The position numbers were made by a program, and so were the translations under genes. 55,000 bases of DNA from positions 27,501 through 82,500 of the forward strand of contig CASHSZ010000131.1 in the NCBI GenBank assembly GCA_949358305.1. Reading direction: 5' to 3'. Below the pieces are notes generated by a model, which made no database searches, was not told where the DNA came from, and saw only the letters and a program-made list of their open reading frames with translations. Source of the stretch: Strigamia acuminata (taxonomy: Eukaryota > Arthropoda > Chilopoda > Geophilomorpha > Linotaeniidae). Shown here in pieces: positions 45,256 to 55,000 of this stretch. The first letter of the stretch is position 1. Every line of letters starts with the position of its first letter.

Positions 45256-47325
45256 TCCTCATCCTCCTTCTTCTCCTTCTCCGCCATCATCCTCTCTTCC
45301 TCCTCTTCTTCCTCTTTCTTCTTCTTCTCCGCAATCACCCTCTTTTCCTCCACTTCTTCCTCCTTTTTCTTCTTCTCCGCCATCACCCTCTTTTCCTCCT
45401 CTTCTTCCTCCTTCTTCTTCTTCTCTTCCGCCCTCGCCTTCTTTTCCTCCTCTTTTCTCTTCTTCTTCTCCCTTTTCTCCTTCTTCTTCTTCTTCTCCTC
45501 CTCCTTCTCCTCCTCCTCTTTCTTCTTCTTCTCCGCCATCGCCCTCTCTTCCTCCTCTTCTTCCTCTTTCTTCTTCTTCTCCGCCATCGCCCTCCTTTCC
45601 TTCTCTTTCGCTAACCACCCACGCATCCAATCACTCCTCTCGTCGGCTTCACTCCCGCTCAGCTCCTCGTCGGCCTCGTCATCGCTCTGCCCGTCGTCGG
45701 TGTCACTACTGTCATCCTCACTCTGCTCCCCCTCGGTCTCTTTCGCGTCTCTCTTTTTCCTACAAAAGAGGTGAAATTGTGAGACATTGCGCGCGACCCG
45801 CAAAGAACGCGTCAAACTTACACCGGCGACGCGCCCGTGGACTCCGCGGACCGCCGCTCGCTCATCGCCCGACCCGCGGGCCGCGACAAACCCGGTGCCA
45901 ACGCATTCGATGGTTGTTGCTGTTGTCGTGGCGAATCTGGCTGGATCTGGAAAGGAGCGAAACGAGCGGCGGACTAAGAAAATAAAATAAAACGAGCGTG
46001 GGAATGACGATTCTTTCACTCACCGGCGCCGTCGACCGCGACTTCGGACCGCGCAGCATCATCATCGCCGCCTCGAACAACCCAAGTCGTCCGGTCTGCG
46101 ACCCGGCCGTTGTTGTCGCCGTCGCCTGCGACTCGAGCGACGCCTGGCTATTCAGGGGCAGCGTGGTGTCCTGCGACTCTTCGTCCTCGTCTTCGCCCGG
46201 GGACCGAGAAAGCTGCGTCACCCGCGAGAAAACGAAATAAACGGGATCGATAAAATAAAATAATTACGCGATAATTCTTTTACTCACCGTCTCGGGTCCC
46301 GCGGGCCGTGGTCGGGGGTCGACCGTCGACGACGACGAGCCCGGCACGACCTGGAAGAAAACAAACGAACAGACAAATATAAGTAAACGAGCGAATTAAA
46401 GAAAAAGGCGGGCGAAAGAAAAGAAAAGAAGGAGTAACTTATGAAACGAGGCGAAACGAAACAGATCCGAGTTGGTCGGATGCGCTCTAACGCTCGTTCT
46501 CGGGCGCTACTTTGACGGCGGACGGGCAAGCGTCGAGGCCTCGGCTCGATTTTTACCGGACTCGAACTTTTTTGTTCGTGCACGTTTCGACCCAAACAAA
46601 CCAACAACAATTTCACTCACCGTCGATGGGGATGGCGGCGGTAGTGGCGAATACGTCGGCGATTGCAGTAGCGGCGACGGTAGTGACGATGACAGCGACG
46701 ACCGACTCGCGGACCGTCGCGTGGGCAGCGTGACCTGGAAAGAGGCGGACGAGTTAATAAGATGAAATAATAGTGGGACAAAAATATTTTTTTTTTTTTT
46801 TTTTTTTTTTCTAAACCCACCACCCTGTCGGGTCCTGTCGGACTCGGCACGGGCGCGTTGCCGTCGTCCGGGAAGCGAGGCTGCAACCCTTCGTCGATGG
46901 ACACGACCTGGAAACGAACGAACAAATAAAAAGAAAAAGATAAATAAAAATAAAAGGAAAAATAGAAATAAAAATAAAAATAAGTGGAAAAGTAAGATAT
47001 AAAGTAACGCGTGAAACAAAACGAAACAAATCGAGGCGATTCTTTCACTCGGCGCTACCTTTGGTTCCTCGGTGGTCGACTCGGACGCCGCCGACGTCGT
47101 CCGCTGCAGCCGCGGCATGTCGGGAACCACCGCCTCGTCGTCGATCGTGGCCTGTAAATAAGCGATCGAATTAATTAAATGAATGGATGAATAGATGGTT
47201 TACGGAACGACTCTTTCACTTACGGGTTTCGCCGCTACAGCCACGGCATCCGTTTCTTCGACCTCGACCTCCGTTCCGATGTTGAGCTCGGTCTCATCGA
47301 CTATTTTTTCTTCTTCTTTTTCCAT
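45072..47325 (-). CDS. Right copy of the Lys/Glu-rich gene, finger exons missing
   Basis: Exons 1-8 of the 1-4079 gene are repeated (ATG at 47325; the Lys/Glu-rich exon ends at 45072). The duplication breaks off inside the next intron, at about 44785. The exons for the Pro-rich region and the two zinc fingers do not follow. Whatever this copy encodes would lack the conserved finger module unless exons lie further away. Confidence 0.6.
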
Positions 47326-48139
47326 CTGGTGTCTACGCGGGAGAAGAAAAATTAAATAAATAAATAATTAAATAAATAAAACAAACGAACAACGTGAAAA
47401 TGTGAAAATAAATTGAGTGACAAGCGACGATAAACCGGGAACGAGGGATCGAAGATGGGGCGACAGAACACGTCGCGCGAAATCCGCGAGCGGGACACCG
47501 AGCCCGCTACCCCGGCCGTTTGCGTCTCGTTATTTTATTTCATTTTATTTTTATTTATTTTTATTAATTAATTAATTAATTAATTAATTAATTAATTGAT
47601 CAGTTAGTTAATTAAAACTAATTAAAAAGAAAAAAAAGTTGAAATGAAGCTGTTCCCGCGATCAAGTTTTCTCGCCGCCATGAGCGACGCGACCGAAACG
47701 CGACCAAACGAATTTGCACGCCGTATTGGCGTACGCTGTTCCGCGTGTACGGGTGCATACGTGTGGTCGCGATCGTGGTTAATAGACCAATTTGTTTACT
47801 CACTCGACAATCGACAGGCAATTGATAAACGTTGTTGGTGCCAAACAATCGCGCGCTAGGGTGCACCGTGGATAAACAAACCCGTGTGACATCTGGTGAC
47901 AAGTCCGCGAACAATTTCATTTCATTTCTAACCTACAAGTAGGCGGTTTAATCAAACCAACCATCGGTTTATATTTAAAAAAAAACAAAACAAACAAGAG
48001 AAAAAAATAAAATAAAATAAAATAAAATAAAATAAAATAAAAGGAGTCGGCGTCAAAGGAAACCGTGGTAGCGGCGCCAACGGGACGAATCCGATCTATC
48101 AATAAGACGGGCGACCCGGCGCTGGCCGAGGAGGCGCGC

Positions 48140-48183
<44 letters not shown>

Positions 48184-48532
48184 GCTTGTCTGTCTCGTTT
48201 CGAAGTTGACGGATATGTTGGTCGATTTCTTTTGTTTTATCATCTATTTTGTTGTTCATTCCCTCTCTTACACGGTCGCGCCGAAACGTAACGACACCAC
48301 CGCCCCTCGTTACGTCGTTCCCGGCAGCCGTCGCTCGCCCGACGCGCCCTCGCGCGCTCCCGTGTCCCCCGCACGCGCCTAAACGCGGTCACGTCGCAGA
48401 AGCGCGCCGATCCAGTGCCCTGATCAAAGACGTTTTGTTTCGATTTTATCGTCGCTGCGTGAGGAGAAGACAAAGACGACGACGACGACGACGACGAAGT
48501 TCGGAAAGAGAGTCGAGAGGCTGACGAGGAAG

Positions 48533-48694
48533 ATGCGGGAGAAGACAAAAGTGGTCGCGTTGAAGTTGAACTTGACGAGGAAGAGGCTCGGGGGCCCGGG
48601 GACCGACCTGTACGAGTTGGGAGCGGATGAGTTGGAGACGGTGGACGACAAGGACGAGTCGTTTGTTTGTAATAATAACGATGTAATGATGTAA
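48533..48694 (+). CDS. Right copy of the possible 53-aa peptide
   Basis: Same frame as 5283-5444, offset 43250. The evidence is equally thin. Confidence 0.3.
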   Translation: MREKTKVVALKLNLTRKRLGGPGTDLYELGADELETVDDKDESFVCNNNDVMM

Positions 48695-48830
48695 TAATAA
48701 TAATAATAACAACAAAAACAACAACAACAACAATTACAATGGTTAATGTGGATTTATTTATTTTTTTTTTATTTTATTTTATTTATTTTTTTTTTTTATA
48801 TATTTGAGACAATACAATAAAAGAAAAAGA

Positions 48831-49331
48831 TCAAATTAACGAAATCCTGTGCGCCTCCGTCCAATGGCCAATCAGGTTGTCTGGAGAGGGTGTCTCCGCA
48901 CAAAACGGACAGCGTCTGCCGCGTTGGTGCACCTGCCCCAATATCTAAAAGAGGGGGGGGGAAGGGAGGAAGAAACGAATTAGTTGGTTGGTTAACTAGA
49001 CGAAGGAGTTAAATGCTCACCAACGCTAGATGAGCGGGCTCGCGCGAATACATTCGTAGCAATCCCCGGATGGCCTCGTCCGCACCTTCACGGATGTCGT
49101 GTCGCTGTCGCCAGTGGCGGAAGATGTCCATGTAAAAGTAGCCGTCCGGGTCTGAAATAAATAAGAAAAATAAAAATAAAATAAAATAAAAGAAAATGAA
49201 AAAATAAAAAGAAAATGGACGACTAATAAGTAGATAAATAGATGTTTCTCACCGTTTGGGTGCTCGCCGCACAAAACGCAGTAATACGACCTACCGCCCT
49301 CTTCTCTGTGTGGTGCTGGTGCTCCGTTCAT
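48831..49331 (-). CDS. Right copy of the 107-aa two-finger protein
   Basis: Exons at 49331-49253, 49151-49021 and 48944-48831. The protein appears identical to that of 5576-6075. The second intron is one base longer because of a G-run change. Confidence 0.75.
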
Positions 49332-49425
49332 CTTTCTTTCTTCCGTGTGGGAGACGAATAAAGAATTAATTAATTAATTGAAAATAAATTGGAAAGGGAG
49401 ATCACACAAAGCATCAAACTTACTC

Positions 49426-49480
<55 letters not shown>

Positions 49481-49717
49481 AACGAAGACGATGTGGCGAC
49501 GGGGACCGGGCGGATGATGAAACGCGCACTTGATCCACGTTGTCGTGACACTTGATGTCGAGACCGCAAACCATTTCGTCTGGACTACGGAGCGCCCGGA
49601 GATGCGCTGTACCGCGCTCGGTACAACGAGGAATTGTACGCGGGCGCGTGTGTGCAAAACATGCGGTCGATTAGCGACGTTCCCTCCGATATGCACTCGC
49701 CGAGTGAACGGGGTCGG

Positions 49718-50202
49718 CATCCCACGCCGAGAGAACCGTGCCGGAGAAAGAAAGTTGGAGTCGAAGCCAGCAAACGAGACTACCGGGAAACATCACGACC
49801 ATCGTTGCGAACAACGTTGGCACGACAAAGACTTTAAAAAGACAGGCACGCTCGGGCACCCGGTGGAAGGCGAATCCTCTCGATGGCGCGTCCCATGCCG
49901 AGGGAACCGTGCCGGAGAAAGAAAGTTGGAGTCGAAGCCAGGCGGCCGAATTCCGCCACCCGGAAGTGCGTTCGTGTCCAGTTGATCGGGGACGGAAAGA
50001 AGATCGTGGCTTGCGCGCCCAGAGACGGATGTTTGTTTGAATTTTAACGAGATGGAAAACGACGGAGTTTTGGTTGCCGGATTCGGTCGTAGCGGGGCAC
50101 GCCGTTGGTGATGTTCCCGGCGCGCGATTCAAAGTGGTCAAAGTCGCTAATGTTTCGTTGTTGGCTTTGTACGGGGAGAAAAAGGAAAGACCGAGGTCTT
50201 AA
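49718..50202 (+). pseudogene. RPS23: Right copy of RPS23 pseudogene
   Basis: Same frameshifted uS12 blocks as 6462-6946, offset 43256, ending KKERPRS-TAA. Confidence 0.9.
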
Positions 50203-50469
50203 AATGTGTTTGTTTTTTTTTTTTGTTTGTTTGCTTGTTTAGTGGCAAATTTGAATTCGATCGAGTTTCAAAAATAAATCGATCGAAACGTTAAAAACGA
50301 GACTTTAACGTAGAATTTCTCATTCGTTTTAATGGCGGCAACGACTTTTTGATCGGACGACACTATCGTTTATTACAAACAAACAACGGGGTGGCGAGTA
50401 AACCGAGTGACTTCGGGCGCCGCGTTAGCATCCAAGAAACAATTAGCTCACCCGCGTGTTCGTCATCTT

Positions 50470-50608
50470 TGCTCGCCGCCGAGAGGATTTGCCTTCCATC
50501 GGGTGCCCGAGCGTGTCTGTCTTTTTCGAAGTCTTCGTCGCGCCAAACGTTGTTCGCGACGATGATCACGATGTTTCCTCGCAGTTCGCCGACCTCGCGG
50601 TTTACCCG
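50470..50608 (-). pseudogene. RPS23: Right copy of RPS23 5' fragment
   Basis: Counterpart of 7215-7353 ([20 protein letters not shown] block). Confidence 0.8.
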
Positions 50609-50847
50609 CTTCGCTCGTTGGATACGGAAGGTCGATCGGTTTATTTTTGAATTTTGGTCGCCGAGTTCGAATTTGCCGCCGAATTTGTTCGCGCGGTCTC
50701 TCGCCGTAATATGTTTTGTTTCTTTTTTTTTTTCTTTCTTGATTTTCTGTTTAATTTTTATTTATTTATTTATTTATTTATTTTTTTATTTATTAATTAA
50801 TTAATTTATTTTTTTTTTTTACGAACCAAAAAAAAAAAAAACACATT

Positions 50848-50992
50848 TTAAGACCTCGGTCTTTCCTTTTTCTCCCCGTACAAAGCCAACAACGAAACAT
50901 TTGCGACTTTGGCCACTTTGAATCGCGCGCCGGGAACATCACCAATGGCGTGCCCCGCTACAACCGAATCCGGCAACCAAAACTCCGTCGTC
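50848..50992 (-). pseudogene. RPS23: Right copy of RPS23 3' fragment
   Basis: Counterpart of 7593-7737, with the same shared extra G. Confidence 0.8.
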
Positions 50993-51198
50993 CGCCTCGT
51001 TAAATAACAACTACGATTAATGTGGATTTTTTTTTATTTTTATTTTTATTTTTATTCTTATTTTTTTTATTTTTAATTAATTAAAACAAATAAAAAGAAA
51101 TGAAGAAGAAGTCATACAATACAAAAAAAAACAAAAAAACAAAAAAACAAAAAAAGGTCAAATAAAATCGAATGCACGGTCCACCGATGCTGTCTCCG

Positions 51199-51716
51199 TC
51201 ATCCCTGGTGGGCGGTCGGTGCTTGAAATCTATGCGCTTCCACCCAATGGGTAGAGAGATCCTCGAAAAAGGGTGTTTCCGCGCAAAACGGACAGCGTCC
51301 GTCGTTGTGTCGGTACACCCGTCTCAGTGCCTTGAAAAAAAAATAAAAAATAAAAAAAAATAAATTAGTTGACTAGTTAACTCGGCGAAGAAACTAAAAG
51401 CTCACCAATGCCAAACGAACGGGGTCGCGCGAATGGATTCGTAGCAGCCCTCGGGTGGAATCGTCCGCATCTCCGCCGATGTTATGGTACCGTCGCCAGT
51501 GACGAAAGGCATCTTTACAGAAAACACCGTTCGGTTCTGAAACGAGAAAAAATTAAAATCAAATAAAATATACATAATTAAAAAATAAATAAATAAATAA
51601 ATTGAACAACTGATAAGTAAATAAATGGATGTTTGTTTCTTACTGTCGGGGTATTTACCGCAGCACAAAGCGCAGTAATGTGACTTGTCGCCCTCTGCAT
51701 GCTGCGCTCCTTCCAT
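51199..51716 (-). CDS. Right copy of the 111-aa two-finger protein
   Basis: Exons 51716-51644, 51536-51406 and 51330-51199. Identical in structure and apparent sequence to 7944-8461. Confidence 0.75.
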
Positions 51717-52023
51717 CTTTCTTCTGTGTGGGAGACGAGTAGAGAATTGAAAATAAATTGGAGAGAGAAACCACACAAAACACCAAACTTACCAACGGAG
51801 ACGAAGTGCCGATGAAAACCGGGAGGAAAATGAAACACTCGCGCGATATACGCTGTCGGACCAACGTGCGCGTTTGTCGTGACATCTGGTGTCGAGCTCG
51901 CAAACCATTTCGTGGCCGCGCGAGTCGAGGCCGTCGACTTCGAGTGGTAGCCGAGACCGTAAATGAATTCGCTTTTACCGCGACGAATCTCGCGCGACCG
52001 CGACTCCGCAAAAATACCGTATA

Positions 52024-52486
52024 TGGCCCGTAACGGCCCGCCGACGGTCCCGTAACGGTCCCGTCACGACCCCGTCAACGGCTTGTACGGGCCGTGATGG
52101 GGTCGTGACGGGACCGTCGGCGGCCCGTTAACGGACCGTGCGGGCCGTTACGGGATCGTGACGGTCCCGTCACGATCCCGTCAACGGCTTGTACGGGCCG
52201 TTACGAGATCGTGACGGTCCCGTTGGCGGCTCGTTAACGGCCCGTACAAGCCGTTGACGGGATCGTGACGGTCCCGTCACGATCCCGTAACGGCTCGCAC
52301 GGGCCGTTAACGGGCCGCCGACGGTCCCGTGACGGTCCCGTAACGGCCTTCGTTCCCGGACTTCGGCTCGCCGACGGCCCGTACGACCTCATGCGGGCCG
52401 TTAACGGCCCGTTAACGGGCCGCCGACGGTCCCGTCACGATCCCGTAACGGCCCGTCATGATCCCGTAACGGGCTGAAAACGGGAA
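52024..52486. repeat. Right copy of the short satellite array
   Basis: Counterpart of 8769-9231, followed by the TTAA-ending flank (TTAA at 52871-52874). Confidence 0.9.
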
Positions 52487-52919
52487 AACTGAGGGAGTCG
52501 GGTGCGAGACCACGTGACCCGGAGTGTGGTTTTTGGGGGCGAGGGCCGTCCTCCGACCGCGCCGTGACGCGCCCCGAGTCGGATCAAGAGTCACGGCGCG
52601 TCGCGGCGCTTTCGGAGCACGCGACCCGATCCCCCCCCTCCCTCCCGTCACAAAAACCACGTTTTAGCGAAACCCTTGACCGGTCACAAAACCCACCGAA
52701 CACCGAAAAGCAACGAACAAAACGCGCTCGGTCGCACGAACTACTCGGCCAAAACAACATCCGCAAATTCCGCATCGCAGTCGCGATCAACGAAACAACG
52801 TATAGGCCGCCGTAATGTTAAAAAGCGGGACCCTTTCGCCCCCGACAAAATCCGCACACATACCCCAAGGTTAAACGAGCGTTTCATTCGCCCATTTATC
52901 CGTCGGTCTCTTCTAGGCC

Positions 52920-53087
52920 ATGGCGGACGGTTTTCCCAAAACTGACGCGGACGCGCGTGTGTGGGTCGCCACGACAACATCGCCCTCTTCCTTCTCGCTT
53001 CGACGGACGACTGTGTGTGTTCGCTCAATCCGCGACGTCTTCACGACCGAACACGTGTCAATTTTGGACAGCCGACTGGCCGATTAA
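52920..53087 (+). pseudogene. Right copy of the transposase remnant
   Basis: Same ~21 N-terminal codons and 3' UTR as 9665-9832. Confidence 0.85.
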
Positions 53088-53149
53088 TTCTGTTTCGTTT
53101 TATTTTATTATATTTTATTGTATTTTATTTCATTTTTCCATTTTTATTA

Positions 53150-53199
<50 letters not shown>

Positions 53200-53355
53200 T
53201 AACAACAACAAAAACAAAGGCGATGACGACGTATTGTCGGTGCCAACGAGGAAAAAAAAAAAAAAAAACAAAAAAAAAAAAGAAGAAGAATTGAAAACAA
53301 ATGAAACAGGGATAAATAAAAACGAACGAATTAACTAATTAATTAATCGATCAAT

Positions 53356-54446
53356 TTATTGGTCCACCGGTCGATCGGTCGCGTCGGGGCGCGTTGGAGC
53401 GATGGCCCGGTGCTCGCGGTACCCACTCGTCGTGGCCGTGGCCGCGTCCATCGCCTCGTCCGACTCGGATCGCTCTCGGGTTTCGGTCGGTCCTTCGGCA
53501 ACGACAATGGTGGCTGGCGGTTGGTCGTCGGGCTCTCGGGTCGGCGAGTGACTCAACTGGGGACAAGTAAAGTAAAGTAAAGTAAAGTAAAGTAAAGTAA
53601 AATAAAACAAAGTAAATGGAAAATAAATTGGCCGGGGTGGGACGGTGTCTAATCGAAATCGAGTTTGACCCCGTGCGCCGTGAAATGGGAAGGGGGGAAA
53701 GAGAGAGAGACAGAGACAGACAGACACTCACGTGTTCTTGTCTCGGGCGCTTCTCGAGATCCAACGCCTTTTTTTTTAAGTCCTCCACCTCCACGTCATG
53801 AGCCGACTCCGACTCCGGCTCCGACTCGAGTGGTCGTCGTTGTTGTTGCTGCCACTGCTGCCACTGCTGCTCTCGCTCCCGCTCCCACTGCTGCTCCGAC
53901 TGCTCCAGCTCCAATCGCTCCCGCTCCAATCCCTCCCACTCTCGCTGCTCCCGCTCTCGTTGCTCCCGCTCCTGTCGACGCCACGCCCGCCGATAGACCG
54001 CGCTTTCTCGGTCCAACTGTTCGAGACGCAAATGGATTTGGCGCTGGTGGGACACCTCTTGTAGTCTCAACCGCTCATCAAGTTCTCTCTTCTTCGCCTC
54101 CAACCGTCTTCGCATCTCTCGCTTGAACCTCTCCAACTCGTCGTCCGTGGTTCGACGCAGTTGTCGTTGCTCCTCTCCCAGCTGGTTTCCCAGCGCCCAC
54201 AGGAGCCGCGCGGTCGACGGCGGCTCTTCCTCCCCCTCCTCTCCTTCCTTCTTTTCGAACGGCAGCTCGAATTCGACCGCCCCAGTCTAGAGAGAACGAA
54301 GGAACGAACGAATGAACAAAAATATTGCGCCGGGTAACGCGGGGCAACGCGAAAATTTTTACTCACTTCGACCTCGAGTTTGACTCCTCGTTTAACGTCG
54401 CGCAACATGGCGGCGTCGATCTCGGTTAGGTCTTCGTCGTCGTTGT

Positions 54447-54485
<39 letters not shown>

Positions 54486-54653
54486 CAACGACAGCGCCAT
54501 TGCCGTCTTCTTCGTCGTCGTCGGTGATGTCAACCTGAAAGCAAAATTTTAAGCGGGGCGACGTGACACGTCGAAGAAAATAAACGCGCTCACCGTGACG
54601 ACGGGAATGGGCGGCCATCTCGGATCCTCGTTTCGTTCGCGGTTCGGTTCCAT
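53356..54653 (-). CDS. Right copy of the coiled-coil protein, 327 aa
   Basis: Exons 54653-54594, 54534-54367, 54286-53732 and 53556-53356. It differs from the left copy by an Ala run of 10 instead of 23 residues. The frame is kept because 39 bp (13 codons) are lost. Confidence 0.75.
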
Positions 54654-54874
54654 CTGAAAAACGGAACGAAAAGTTGACGCCGACTGACGAGAACGAAATG
54701 GTTGTCGCGGTAATAGCGTTGGAGAAACTTACCACGTTGTGTATGTATGTATGTATGTATGTATGTATGTATGTATGTATGTATGTATGAATGGATAAAT
54801 GTCTGTCGGTCGTCGAACGAAGTTGGTCGCAAAACGCAGACGTCGCGTGGTCGGGAAAAGTGCACTCACTCACA

Positions 54875-55000
<126 letters not shown>

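Overview
This window comes from an intron-bearing eukaryotic nuclear genome. Genes are split by short GT-AG introns (mostly 55-150 bp). Exons are GC-rich, while introns and spacers carry A/T-rich simple repeats such as (AAAT)n, (TTTC)n and (CT)n. A ribosomal protein S23 (uS12) pseudogene of eukaryotic type is present. I cannot place the organism more precisely. Gene models below were built by joining exons at GT-AG boundaries that keep frame.

Layout. 1-4.1 kb: 3'-incomplete minus-strand gene encoding an acidic, Lys/Glu-rich protein that ends in a paired C2H2-type zinc-finger module. 5.6-8.5 kb: two compact minus-strand genes (107 and 111 aa) that are little more than the same finger pair, with three scrambled RPS23 pseudogene pieces between them. 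8.8-9.6 kb: a short piece of a GC-palindromic repeat array and its flank. 9.6-12.6 kb: a deletion derivative of a piggyBac-type module. 13.4-24.5 kb: a huge inverted repeat of CCCGTTAACGG-based satellite holding 18 copies of a ~100-bp AT-rich cassette. 25.1-25.8 kb: an acidic-protein gene. 26.6-30.7 kb: seven tandem ~600-670-bp monomers with conserved hairpins. 32.0-35.4 kb: a nine-exon gene with the same finger pair plus 8-aa repeats, an RS-rich tract and a PHD-like finger. 36.2-37.3 kb: three tRNA-like RNA/SINE units. 37.7-44.6 kb: the complete piggyBac module. 44.8-55.0 kb: a near-identical second copy of 1.5-11.7 kb.

The most interesting unit is the multi-gene piggyBac module. It holds an apparently intact six-exon transposase (645 aa, D307/D396/D508, C-terminal Cys-rich domain), a convergent coiled-coil gene (450 aa), two tRNA-like RNA units with A and B boxes, and an Ala-rich gene (226 aa). 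A relative at 9.6-12.6 kb (repeated at 52.9-55.0 kb) has lost nearly all of the transposase and the Ala-rich gene but keeps the coiled-coil gene open over all four exons, and in the left copy also the tRNA-like unit. Its left edge sits on a TTAA, and a matching unoccupied TTAA lies at 18.9 kb.

The 10.2-kb duplication has both breakpoints in simple repeats, and the only differences I saw are repeat-length changes. It may be a very recent duplication or an assembly/haplotype artefact.
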